From: Casuarina equisetifolia
Lineage: Eukaryota > Streptophyta > Magnoliopsida > Fagales > Casuarinaceae
DNA: 64,000 nt
Direction: 5' to 3'
Assembly (NCBI GenBank): GCA_028551475.1
Contig: CM052360.1
Coordinates: 5,754,501-5,818,500 of the forward strand
The position numbers and the translations under genes were made by a program. Shown here piece by piece: positions 12,878-25,843 of this stretch. The notes beneath the pieces are model-generated. The model saw nothing but the letters and a program-made list of their open reading frames with translations, did no database searches and was not told where the DNA came from. Each line of letters opens with the position of its first letter. Position 1 is the first letter of the stretch.

Positions 12878-15800
12878 CCCCCCCGCAAGCAGATGGGTCA
12901 CATTGAACCGTCAGCTTGGTTTGGAGAGTAGCAAAACGTGATGAAGAAAGGCCTTTTGTAAAAATATCAGCGGGTTGATCCACTGAAGAAATGAACTGAA
13001 CATGTAATTGACGATTTTTGATACGCTCACGAATAAAATGAAAATCAATTTCTACATGTTTAGTACGAGCATGAAAAACAGGATTAGTGGAGAGGTATAA
13101 AGTCGATAAGTTATCACACCATAAGGTAGGGGATGTAGGTGTGGTTTGGCCAAAATCACGAAGAAGAGCCTCAATCCAGATGAGCTCGGTAGCAGTATCA
13201 GCAAGACTTTTGAATTCTGCTTCAGTGCTTGATCGAGCAACGGTTTTCTGTTTGTGAGAACACCAGGAAATAAGATTGAAACCTAAATAAATACAAAATC
13301 CACCAGTAGATTTTCGATCATCACAATCCCCAGCCCAGCCAGCATCAGAATAAGCATGGAGTTGGTTGGTAGAAGATTTTGTAATATGGATGCCATATCG
13401 AGTGGTGTCCGTTAGAAAACGGAGAATGCGTTTGACAAAGGTTCAATGAATTGTCGTAGGAGCATGCATGTATTGACATGCAGTATTGACAGCATAAGCA
13501 ATGTCTGGACGTGTGAGTGTGAGGTATTGAAGGGCACCGACAATACTACGATAGTGAGTAGGGTCAGGAAAGGGTTCCCCATCATTAATTGATGGGGGAG
13601 AACTAGTGGTGCAGGGAGTAGATGTAGCACGGGCGTTTCCCATGTTTGCTCGTTGAAGAATATCTTGAGCAAATTTGGCTTGATGAAGAATAAGGCCATT
13701 TTTTGTTGGTAAAGCCTCGATGCCAAGGAAGTAGTGAAGATCACCAAGATCTTTGATATCAAATTCCCGTTGAAGTTGCTCCAAAATATGATGAAGAGGA
13801 GCATCGGGACTGCCAGTAAATAATATATCGTCAACATAGACGAGAATAAAGACACTATAGGTGACAGTATGAAGAAAAAATAAGGAAGAGTTGGCTTTAG
13901 AAAGGGAGAAACCGATGTTCAATAAAAATTGTGTAAGGCGGTGATTCCACGTACGGGGAGCCTGTTTTAATCCATAGAGGGAGCGCTTTAAGCGACAAAC
14001 ATAGTGAGGGTGAGTAGGATCTTTAAAACCCTGGGGTTGTTGCATAAATACTTGTTCATCAAGATGACCGTTTAAGAAAGCATTCTTGACATCAAGTTGA
14101 CGAATGTTCCATCCGTTGCTAAATGTGATTGAAAGAAACGTTCGGATTGTAACGGGTTTGGCAACGGGACTAAACGTCTCAGTATAGTCTATACCTGGAC
14201 GTTGATGAAAACCTTTTACTATTAAGCGAGCTTTGTATCGTTCAAGGGTGCCATCAGAGCGAAGTTTGATTTTATAGACCCATTTGCAACCAATGGGGAT
14301 AATCTTCGCAGGAGGGGGTACGAGTTCCCATGTTTGATTTTTGATTAATGCAGTATATTCTTTGGCCATTGCTTTTCGCCATTCAGGAGAGGAAGAAGCC
14401 TCTGTAAAGCATGAGGGTTCCTTAGGAACCTTGGTGGTGGCAGTTAAGGCATATGTATGTTGCCTAGTTAAAGTTCTTCTGGCAATAGTTCCTTCTTTTA
14501 ACCTAGTTGTCATAGGATGAGTAGAGGGAGGAGGAGGAGGAGGAGATGGTATATGAGTATTAAAGGAGGCCGTGGGGAGGAATGAATGAGGTTCTATGCG
14601 TGGAACCTGGGGCCTAGAGTTATTGGGTAATGATATTTGTAACGGGATATATGAGGCACTTGAGGGGCGCCTTGATTCAATAAAATTCATGAATGGAAAT
14701 TGGGAATCATCAAAATTTGCATCGGCTACAATAAAATATTTATTTGTCTTAAGGCAGAGACATCGATAACCTTTGTAGCCTGGAGGATAACCCATAAAGA
14801 CACATGGTCGAGATCGGGGTTGTAATTTATGTTTATAAGGTCGTAAATAGGGATAAGCAAGACAACCAAAAACCTGTAAGTGAAGGATAGGAGGGGGTTC
14901 ATGGAAAATTAAATCCCAAGGAGATTTGTTTTGAATGACAGGGCTTGGAAGCCTATTAATGATGTGGACCACAGTTTCAAAGGCAAGATCCCAATAATAA
15001 AGAGGAACATGGGTCTGATTAAGGAGAGAGAGGCCTGTTTCAACTATATGTCTATGTTTACGCTCAGCCGATCCATTTTGGAACGGGGCATAAGGACTTG
15101 ATAAGCGTTGGGAAATGCCCAGGTTGGATAGAAGAGTTGTAAAATCTCGAGATGTGAACTCAGAGGCCCCATCACATTGTATGGATTTTATTTTGGAATT
15201 GCATTGATTTTCCACAAGAGAACGAAATTTTTCAAAAATGGATAAGAATTGAGTGCATGATTGAAAGTTGTAGATCCACGTGAATTTGGAATAATCGTCA
15301 ATAAAGGCAATATAATATTTATTGCCTGAAGTGGATAGTATTGGGGCAGGTCCCCAAATATCAAAATGAATTAATTCAAGTGGGCCCCAAGAGAGATTAT
15401 GTGTTGGGGGATGTGGATGTTTCTTGCTTTTGCTAGTTTGGCAAGCATCACAAAGTTTATAAATAGAGCCTCAAACTTTATTTTATTCTGTTGGAGCACT
15501 TTGGATACAATAGGTAGAGAGGCATGCCCTAACCGTTGATGCCATTTTTCAAACATATTTAAATTAATATTAAATGCAGAGGGCCTGTGCACCAATTTAT
15601 TGGGTTGAAGGCGGTAGAGTCCATCTTTAAGTGGACCTTGTAGTAGAGTCCGGCCCGTAGAGAGATGCTGTACCATACAAAAGTTAGGGTAAAAAATGAA
15701 GGCACAATTATTATCCCTGGTAAATTGTGAAACAAAAAGTAAATTTTTTGAAATTTTTGGTACAACTAAAACGTTAGAAATATTTAAATTCATGGGATTG

Positions 15801-17040
15801 GGAAAATTACCTTTGTGGGTGATGGGAAGGCCCATTCCATCACCTACGGTGACTTCATTTTCACCTTGGTAGGGCAGCAGGTGGTCCAAGCCCATGGTCT
15901 TGGGCGTCACGTGGTTGGTTGCCCCAGAATCGGGGTACCAGTCCACTTCAGATTGGGCCTCTAAATTGAGGGCAGAGTGGGCTCCATTGGATCCGTTGTG
16001 AACGGATTGGGCCAGACTGAGGGCCTGGTGAGTCGGGCTAGCATTCTGTGTGGGCTGGTTGTAGCGGGCCCGACAGGTGGTGGCCCAGTGACTAGTCTGT
16101 CGACAGATCTGGCACCAGGGACGACGACAATTATTGCCGTCAGTGGTGAAGCGACCTCCAGTAGGTGGTGGAAAAGGTTGATTGTCTCTGGCAGGGGCAA
16201 TTCTTCGCTGAACCTGGGTACGGGTATGGGTTTGAACCATGACCCGAGGGCGAGCCGACGGATTGTGGGCCATGGAGAAAGCCACCGGTGGAGCACGAGA
16301 TTGCTCTGCGAGCTCTAACTGAGCCTCTTGAGTGAGAAGAAGACCTCGAAGATCTTCTCTGGTAAGGCCTGAAGTCCGAGTATGGACAGAGATGGCGGTT
16401 GCGAGCGATGCGTAGGGGGCGCCGAGTCCACGGAATAGGTGGGTGAGGTATTCATTGTCAGAAATGACCTCACCCACACCACCGAGTTCATCAACCAGGG
16501 AGTTGATTTCCTGGAGAAACTCAGAGACTGAGCGGTGACCCTTCGTGATTGCTTGAAGCCGCAGACGGAGGCTAGAGGCCCTTGCAGTACTCTGAGCGAC
16601 AAATTCTGCCGCAAGAGCCTTCCATACTTCATTGGATGTGGTTTGTTTCGTCAATTGGCTGACAATGGCATCGGAGCAAGTGCTGAGAAGCAAACTGAGG
16701 ACGGTTTGATCACGTTTCAGCCACTTAAGATAAGTCGAGTTAGCAACTTGAATGATGGATCCTTCATCATCGGCGGTGGTAGTGAATTGGGGCGGTTGGA
16801 GAATAGACCCATCCACGATGGGTAGCAATTCAGTGGCTCGGAGATATGGAAGAATACGGGCTTTCCACACCAAATAATTTGGACCTTCGAGTTTGACAGA
16901 GGAGGTCGGAATGGTGATATTTTCGGATTGAGCAGGGATAGCGGTTTGGGTGGGAACGAAATCATTTTGCGTAGAGGCCATCGGAAAAAAAAAATATGGG
17001 TTAGGATCGATTTGGCGGTGGCCGAAAGCTCTAGATACCA

Positions 17041-17575
17041 AATTGAAAAACAAGAATCAGAATAATTCTTATTTTTCTCAAGAATATCACAAGAACACAA
17101 AACGTAAGCTTGCAAATTATTGAAATGATTTCGATCAATTAAACTATACAAGGAATTTTAATTTATAGACTAGTAAATAATAGGAAAGAAAAATCGTAAG
17201 ACAATTTGATTTAAGTTACATATCTGCGAAATGAATTCGGATTGAAGAAGATCTTGGACGATTTTGGGATTTTTCCCAAATGCGATATTGCCATGATTGA
17301 TGACTTGATCTGATTTCCTGATCTTGTGTTTTGGTGATGATCAATTGTCTCTGTGCTCGAAAAGGAAACTTTTCCGGTGACTGAATTCTGGCCAGATGCA
17401 TTTGGAGCTTCTCGAACTTTTCGGTGAGGGAGACGGCGCGGTGCTGAGGAATCACGATGGTCGCGATGTTTACGATTCAGGGCTGACGTGGTTAGTGCAA
17501 TCACTTGTTGTATTCTGGGAGTGAGAGGTGCTGTCAAGGCCAGGTGTACGTGGCACGGTAATGTGGGTTTTAATA
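17041..17575 (-). repeat. 5' LTR of the copia element
   Basis: 535-bp direct repeat matching 12343-12877 at about 96.5%. The primer-binding site abuts its inner end at about 17028-17040. Confidence 0.93.
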
Positions 17576-20315
17576 GTGATCTCTTATGGTTTTACCACAT
17601 TATTTTTGACAACTCTTAGGCTAACTTTGCCTTTGCGTCAAGTTGCATCAGGGAAATCTCTCAAGTGACTCTTGCAAGTGGCATAATGTTCTTCTCTTTA
17701 GGACCTCTTTTAGTATGTAGTTGTTAGTTATCAAAGTCACTAATTAAAGAACAAACTCAACTGAGTACAATTGAAAGAAGTCAATGTAATTCATAGTTCT
17801 AAAAGAAAAAATGCAAAGGTGCTGAAAATAATCCTAAATTTAATTATTCATTTTCATCTTTCTCTTGTTTATTTACTTCAATGATTCTAATGGTGTTTTA
17901 CAAGACAAATGTGCTTCATTAACTCAAGTTATTGCCTTGAAGTTCATTAAGATTGTTCCAACAGCTAATATAAAATAGCCTTTAAAGCAAATAGAGCTAC
18001 ATGTTGTACTTGTTAAAGCTGAACTCAAAGGCCTCATCAAATGGTTGATCATTCTAGCAATGGTAATTATCACTTATAGATTTATATCAATGCAAACCCC
18101 GAGAAGGTAATTGTTTTTTTTAATATTCGCTTGAAGTTGAAGTTGCATAGTTGTCAATTAGTATGTTTATGAACTATTGCATCCTAGATAGAAGTTTGTA
18201 ACAATAGACAAGCCTTTCTCTTGAGAATTTTAGACTTTAACATGTTTTTGTTTTCCTTCTTGGGCCTTCCCTCTTCCAAATTAATTGATATAGTGATCTA
18301 TTGTGATTCCACCACATTTATTTTTTACTACTCTTCAAGTAACTTTGCTTTTACATTGAGTTCCATGGGTGAAATTTCTTAAGTGACTTTTGCAAGCACT
18401 ATAATGTTATTTTCTTTAGGACTTCTTCTAGCATGTAATTGTTAGTTATCAAAGTCATTAATTAAAGAACAAATTCAACTCAATACAATTAAAAGAAGTC
18501 AATGCAATTCCTCTAAAAGAAAAAATGCAAACGTGCTAAAAATAATCCTAAGTATATCTAAAGAAACATAATCAAATTACTATATTAAATTATCATAAAT
18601 TTAATTATTTAAAGTCATTTTTGTTTTGTTTATTTACTTTTATAATTCGAATGATGTTTTATAGGGTAAATGTGCTTTGTTAACTTCCATTATTGCCTTG
18701 AAGTTCATTAAGACTATTCCAATAGGTGATTTAAAAGAGCCTTTAAAGCAAATAGAGTAGTATGTTGTACTTATTAAAGCCGAACTCAAAGGCCTCATTA
18801 AATGGTTAATCATTATAGTGATGGTAATCATCACTTACAATTGTGCATCAATTGCTTTCTCCCAAATAGTGCTTCAAATGTTAACTCTAAGAAGGTAATT
18901 TTTTTTTGTTAATATGAAATTTCAAACTGAATTTACAATTGTACTATGATTTGATTTGGAATTCCTAATAGTTTTTTTTTTCACCAAAGCATTAATCAAA
19001 TAAACATTGCAACTATATGAACATTTTAATGACTAGAACCATTGGTGTGTAACTTGCAAATCATCTATAAAAGCTATAAGTTGCAAATCAAAGGCATTAA
19101 GTTACTATACAATTGTCAGTTAGTATGTTTATGAATTATCGCATCATGGGTAGAAGTTTGTAACAACCAAAAAAACCTTCTTATTAAGAATTTTAGACTT
19201 CAGCAAGCTTTTCGGAAGTACAATATGTCATGCTAACACTTTTGTTTTGCTTCTCAGGCCCACCCTCTTCCATATTAATTGGTATGGTGATCTCTTGTGA
19301 TTCACCACACTTATTTTTTGAAACTTTTCAACTAACTTTGCTTTTGCGTTGAGTTACATGAGTGAAATATCTTAAGTAATATTTATTTTTTATTAATAAA
19401 TATGTGAGTTTATTTATCAAAGAATCTCTCAAGTAAATCTAGCAATTGGTATATTGTTCTTCTCTCTTAGACCTTTTCTAGCATGTAGTTGTTAGTTATC
19501 AAAGTCATTAATTAAAGAAAAATGCAAAGGTGCTGAAAATAATCTTAAGTGTATCTAAGGAAACATAATCAAATTACTACATTAAATAATCCTAAATTTA
19601 ATTATTCATGTACATATTTCTTTTGTTTATTTACTTTTATGATTCTAATGACATTTTTCAAGATAAATATGCTTCATTAACTCTCATTTCTACCTTGAAG
19701 TTCACAAAGCGAGTTCCAAGAAATAATTCAAAATAGCCTTTTTAGCAAACAAAGTAGCATGCCACACTTGTTGATGTTGAACTCAAAGGCCTCATCAAAT
19801 GGTTGATCATCTTAATGATGGTAATTTTGCTTGCATTATTCCTTACTAATGTTGTTGGTGTGGAATTTTGTGAAGCTTTAACAACATTCCTAATTTGGGC
19901 TACTAGTGTGGTGTTTAAGGTTGCTTGTGTGTGTTAAGGAAAGTTAGGCAATCCTAATTCCTTAAAGATTCAACATCATTCCTAATTTGGATTATTGGTT
20001 TAGTGTTAAAGGTTAACCCAATACTTTCCCTTATAGAGCACTACCCCATCCTTTTCTCAATGTTTATCCTCACTTACTTGCATGAAATTATCACTTACAA
20101 ATCCATATTAATTGCTTTCTTCTAAATAAAGCTCGAAATGTTAACCCTAAGAAGTAATTTTTTTTAAATAAACAATTTGAAAATGAATTTAAAATTGTAT
20201 TGTGATTTGATTTAGAATTCTTCATATTTTTTCTCCACCAAAACATTGATCAAATGAACAATGCAACTATATGAACATTTTGACAACTAGAACCATAAAA
20301 CCACTTGTGTTGTCC

Positions 20316-23300
20316 CATTGCATACACACTATCACTTCCTTCCCATCATAGGTATTCACTCTTTTTCCATTGTAGATCCTACACATAACCTATCCCATAC
20401 GTTACCATTTTTTCATCTTAGATCCATTGCATTCAAATCCTAGTTGATAAGTAAAATCTTGACTTATATTGTTTAATTCCCACGTTTCCCTACTTCATGT
20501 ATCACTAATATCCTCACTTCCTTTACTTTGTAACATTCACTTGTTATCTTCACTTTCCTACTTCCAATCTTCACTCTAAAAGCTATTGTAATTCCAAGGA
20601 TAGTAATTTGGCAGTGTTGATTAGGAAGGGGAATAAGGTTGTGAAGACACAAGATGGTGACACTTTTTTGGTTGTGTGGACTATAAGTAAACAAGATTTG
20701 GTTAGTATTTGACAGTGTAAATTATGAGGAGGGAAAAAGGATGTGAAGACATAAGTTATAGCACAAATTTAGGAGTGTGGACTATAAGGAGGAAATGGGC
20801 ATGTGAGGAACTAAGTTCTAGTTAACATGATAATATGGACTATAAGAAGGGAAGGAAAAGGTTGTGAAGACACAAGTTGTGACATTCATTTGGAGGTATG
20901 GACTATGAGGAGGGACATTCTAAGGAAATAAACAATGGTTAGCATTTGATAGTGTAACTATTGCGAAAACAATGAGTCAAAGATAAACTATTTGCGTCGA
21001 ACAACCACAAGGGGCATGAGGAGAACAAGGTTTAAATTGCTAAGCATTTCATGGAATGCATGGTTTGAAATAAGAGTAGCTTTACATTTCATGTCATTTT
21101 CAAAATGGTTAATTTTTCTCTTTCTCTCCTTTTTCTATTTCTCACTCTTTGTTCTTTTAGTTTTTTTCCTTTCGTTCTCTCACTCGTTAATGGTTCACTC
21201 ACTCTATGTCAAAGAATAACCAAATCACTCTAAACTCTCTCCTTTCTAGAGGAAAATAGTTTGTGAGGACATAAGTTGTGGCATTCATTTGGAAGTGTGG
21301 ACTATGGGGAAAGAATAAGGTTATAAGGACACGAGTTTTGACACTTATTTAAAAGTGTAGACTTTGAGGAAAGAATGAGATTTTGAGGAGATAAGCTTTA
21401 GTTAGAGCTTTGGTTGACAATGGCAATGAAGATTGTAGGGCCAAACTTTGGTCAAAGCTTTAGTTGGTATGAAAGAGTCTTGACTATAAGAAGGAAAATG
21501 GATTGTAAAGAGATAAGTTATAACATTAATTAGGAGTGTGAACCATGAGTAGAGAAGAGGATTGTGAGAAGATAACCTTTTAGATTACACAATCTCACTC
21601 CCATTGCAAAAAAAGAAAAGAAAAGCCACATTTAGATTGCATAATCACTTTCATCCTATCATAGGCACATAACCATTCCTTTTTCATCATAAATAGTCGT
21701 TCTCTTCCTATCACATATCCTATACACTACCATCATCCCATTATAGATCCATTACATTCACACCCTAAATGGTGGGCAAAATCCTGACTTCGAGTGCTCA
21801 CATCCTACATATCCTTAGTTCTCATATCATCATTTGTCCTCACTTCCTTCATTTTGTAGCATTTACTTGTCATCCTTACTTTCTTGCTCATAGTCTTCAC
21901 TTTGGAGGTAAACACACCATGAGAACATAAGCTGTAACATTCATTTAAGAGTGTGGATTATGAGGAAGGAAAATTGTTGTGAGGAGACAAGCTTTGATTA
22001 GCATTTGATACTATGGACTATGAAGAATGAGATTATGAGGAGACAAACTTTAGTTAACATTTGATAGTGTGGACTATAAGGAAAGAAAAAAGGTTATGAT
22101 AAGGCAAGTTATGGCATTCATTTAGGAGAATGGACCATGAGACAAGAAAGGTGTTGTAGGGAGACAAGCTTTTATAATCATTTGACGATATGGACTATAA
22201 AAAGGAAATGTGCTGTGAGGGCACAAAATGTGACATTCATTTGGGAATATGGATTGTGAGGAAGGGGAGCTTTGAGGAAACAAGTTATGATTAGCATTTG
22301 GCAATGTGGATTATAAGGAGAGAAGGATGTTGTGAGGATAAAAATTGTGACACTCATTTGGGAATGTTGATTGTAAAAAAGGAATAGCTTTGTGAAAAGA
22401 CAACCTTTGGTTTGCATTTGGCAATGCAAATTATGACAAAGAATGAGGCTGTGAGGACATAAGTTGTGGCACCTATTTAGGAATGTGGATTGTAAGGAGG
22501 GAACAAGGTTGTAAGGAGACAAGCTTTGGTTAGCATTTGATAGTGTGGATTATGAGGTTGGAAAGGGCCAATGAGAAGACATGCTTTGGTTAGAGCTTTG
22601 GTTGGCATTTGATAGTGTAGATTATGGGTATAGAAAGGCAATAGGAGAAGACAAACTTTAGTTGGAAATTTGGTCTGAATTTAAGAATAGGGAAAGAGGA
22701 AAGAGGAAAGAGGACTATGAAAAAATAATATATGATATTCATTTGGGCATGTAGATAATGAGGGAAGGGAGTTGTGAAGAGACAAACTCTTATATTGCAT
22801 AATCACCTTCTCATATTAAAAAAGAGAGAAAAAGCCAAATCTAGATTGTGTGGCCACTCCTTTCCCATCATAAATTTCATAAATTATCATTTTTCCATCT
22901 TTGATCCATTGCATTTACGTGCAAAGTGATAGGCAAAATCCTAACTTCTAGTTCTCTCTTGTCACACTTCCATGTTTCTTGTATCACTACTAATCCTCAC
23001 TTTTCTCACTTTTCTCACTTTTTAGCATTCACCAACCATCCTTACTTTGGGAGTTATGCAATTCCATGGATAGCAATTTTGCAAAATAGATTCTTAAGGG
23101 GGAAGGGGGCCATGAGGACACAAATTGTGGCACTCCTTTAGAAGTGTTGGTTATAAGTAGAGAATGAGGCTTTAAAGAGACAAGCTTTGGTTGATATTTG
23201 TTAATGTGGATTGTAAGGTGAGAAGGAGATTGAAAGGACATAAGTGGTTGCACTCATTTAGAATTGTGGGCTACAAGTATGGAACGGAGTTATGAGGAGG

Positions 23301-23570
23301 CAAGTTCTAATTAATATTTGGCAATGTGAACTATGAATAAGGAAGAAGGGCATAAGTTGTAGCATTTATTTAGGAATATGGACTATAATGAGGGAACGAG
23401 GCTATAAGGAGACAAGCTCTATTAGCATTTGGTAGTGTGGACTATGATGAGGGAAGAAGGTTGTAAGGATACAAGTTATGCCACTCATTTAGGAGTGTGG
23501 ACTATGAAAAGGGAACAAGGCTATGAGAGAATAAGCTTTGGTTGGCATTTTGTAGTGTGGACTATGAAAA
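20316..23570. repeat. Higher-order array: spacer plus ~64-bp minisatellite
   Basis: Three modules with a period of about 1.2-1.3 kb. Each begins with a C/T-rich spacer of about 300-350 bp, marked by GATCCATT at 20421, 21746 and 22903 and followed by a shared AAAATC(C/T)TGACTT-like string and a CTCACTT-rich part. Each continues with a run of imperfect repeats of about 60-66 bp that read like GTGTGGACTATGAGGAGGGAA plus GTTGTGAGGACACAAG. Two variants of the short unit tend to alternate (one with a TGGCACTCATTTAGGA core, one with TTTGGTTAGCATTTGATA), giving a dimer near 128 bp. The weak 114-codon open frame at 22178-22522 (minus) is just this repeat read through. No coding or transposase sequence seen. 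Confidence 0.8.
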
Positions 23571-25843
23571 CATGTATCAAAAAGTTGTTCATAGAATTTT
23601 AAATACAAATGAACATTTCAAACAAATAATATAATGATAAGTAAATATCATACATTAATGATTAGTAAACTAATTAATTATTAATGAAGACTAATCTTAA
23701 AATTTATCTAACAAATCAAAATATAGTTAAAGTTGATAATCTGTAAAGCAAAATTTCACAACTAAAGCAATTAAGTTCAAATGATAAAATCAATCAAAGT
23801 AATATGTTAGAGCATTCAATTTTACTATGATCACTAGATATAAATTTCAAGGGTTAATACCTACAAAAATGATAGTACTTATATGATGACAAAATTTTCT
23901 AATTTATTTAATATCCTATGTGTTAGTATAACAAACCTACTTAGTTTATTAATTTATTATATATCTATGTGAATTGGAATAAATGAAAATGCATTAAATC
24001 TATGAACATTCTTAATTTATAATAAATCTTTTGATCAATTTATTATCAAAAGTCACACAAACAATATGATATATGTTTATCTATATTTAATTTATAATTA
24101 TAAGTTATAAAAATTAATTGCATATTATCACCTCTCAATCTCAAACATACGTATCAAATCATTCAAGTGATGATTGGTCACCTAAAAACATTAAGGACAA
24201 TAATATGTAATTCACATAAATAAAATCTCTTGCAAAGCATAAAGTGTCATGAAATTCACATCATTATAGTTAAGTTATATCATAATTATAACAAAAGAAA
24301 ATTCAACATGCAACCCAAGAAAGAGGCTAGATCCTTTTTTTGAGATGAATCGAAATCATTATGAAAGTTGGTATCCTAAATCCCACATATTTCTATCTTG
24401 CTCCAGTGTGGGATCTAAACCTTTCCCGAGTTCTTTTATTTCTTTGTACGCTTAAAACAAATACAGAATATCAAACTTAGCACACAAAAAAATGTTACTT
24501 CAGTATTTGTCTTCAGTCTTTGTCTTCGTTTAGGTATTTGATAAATGAGCGTGTAACTGTGGAAAAGGTCAGTTTAAATTAAAGAAACACTTAAAAAAGA
24601 ACCATTTGATTTTTGTTACCTTCAAGGATGACAGACCTACTGAAAACCAGCCTTTTCATTAATTCAAGTCTTGTCATGAAGCCTTCCGTCCTCATCTTTA
24701 AAAATCATACCCCTAATATATTTAGGTTAAACAGATCTAAAATTCTAGGTTTTAAATTTTACTGACCACAACAAAGGATGAGACAAGTTTACACAACGAG
24801 AACAGACTGGCATACACTCTCTCATCTAAGAGCAAGCTGTTTTTTTTTTATTTTTTTCTTGGTTGGACCAAGAACGAACAACTTTAAACTGAAATACAAT
24901 CAAGACCAAGTTTGTTACCAATGTAATTCATTGATTTAATAAAAAGATGAACTTATTTTTCCCTCAAATTTCAAGGCAATAAGATGAGTGCCTATTTCCA
25001 GACTACCGATTCTCCCTACCAACTTCTTCAAAACAAAGGAACACTTGAACCTCTGTTTGAATTTGATTCGTCGAAATCCCTTATTCTTTACTCTATTTAG
25101 ACAAGGTTTTGATCCTTAGTCAAGCCAATGCCTTACAGAGATCGAGAAGAAGACGAGGATGTGAAAATGGGTCGTGGCTTTTTCTGCAAGACTGGCAAGT
25201 AGAAGGAGCCCACAACAAGAGCATCAGTGGGAAGGTTTTACTGCAACGAAGTTTGGTCTGTGGGCTCGGATGATAATCCCAAAATTAGGATCTCCATTCA
25301 GCGAAAGTAGGTTGAGTTGCACGGTTTAACCAACTAACAACTCCGACACCCACTCCATAATGATCGATTCTGTGTCTCTCTCGTACCAAACTTGGGTTGA
25401 TCATCCATGTCAACACATAAATTATTGTAACTTGCTCGTAAAGCTAACGGGGTTGAGTATAACATATCCATTTTCATTTCCCAGAGCTTTCCATGCCCTT
25501 AACAGCAGCAGGCACCTATATATCCCATCGGTACTGTTTTCTGGCCAGCTTGTTGCTTTCAGTCTATGAAGGGATGAGAGATCGTGCGGAGAGATTTGTC
25601 GTCCTTCCCTTCTCCGCCGGGTGCACTTCAGAATCGAGCGTCGCTGTTGGCACAGATCATTCAAAGAAACCAAAGCCAGAATCAAACCCTCCTGCACTGA
25701 GTATTATTCTCCATCCCTCTCTCTGTCCTGCTATTTTTGTTGTTTCTTCTGGGTTAAACTCTTTCTGCAGTTTCTGAGTCCTTTTGTCGTTTGCTTTCTC
25801 TGTATAAGGAAAAGAACGAGGAAAAAGATCATCTAGAGCAAAA
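23571..25843. other. Intergenic, AT-rich, then probable RIC promoter
   Basis: The first 1.5 kb is strongly AT-rich without recognised genes or repeats. From about 25100 base composition becomes normal, and the last several hundred bases probably hold the promoter and 5' UTR of the CRIB gene. Open frames here are short and unsupported. Confidence 0.5.

Larger units (their letters stand above)
12343..17575 (-). mobile_element. Ty1/copia LTR retrotransposon fossil, Ale-like
   Basis: A 5.2-kb element in minus orientation with two direct 535-bp LTRs, flanked by a 5-bp target duplication GTGAT (12338-12342 and 17576-17580). The primer-binding site next to the 5' LTR resembles the initiator-Met tRNA complement (TGGTATCTAGAGC); a G-rich polypurine tract abuts the 3' LTR. 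Parts in element order: gag with a CCHC zinc knuckle (about 16980-16050), protease (around 15930, DSGAT), gag-pre-integrase and integrase (about 15650-14900), reverse transcriptase (about 14400-13650, YVDDILF) and RNase H (about 13600-12950). Integrase before reverse transcriptase identifies copia. Sub-family Ale/RetroFit is a guess. The LTRs differ at about 19 positions (about 3.5%), suggesting insertion roughly 1-3 million years ago. The coding part is broken, with only a few breaks. Confidence 0.95.
11140..20300. repeat. Imperfect tandem array of 0.7-1.3 kb units (interrupted)
   Basis: Two anchor strings recur in the same order. A GTTAGTTATCAAA-type anchor occurs at about 11152, 17725, 18441 and 19491. 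A GGCCTCATCAAATGG-type anchor occurs at 11493, 18030, 18791 and 19788. Other shared parts are a block ending in GGTATGGTGAT and a block about tree-like AT sequence with ATATGAACATTTTGA. After subtracting the copia insertion the spacing is about 1.3, 0.75 and 1.0 kb, so there are four degenerate units in the same orientation. No long ORF is conserved among units. It might be an old satellite or a tandemly duplicated non-autonomous element; the family is not recognised. Confidence 0.75.

Noticed and set aside
22178-22522. 114-codon frame with internal repeats that looks like a repeat protein
   Set aside because: It is the ~64-bp minisatellite read in one frame; the unit is often near a multiple of three, which keeps the frame open by chance.
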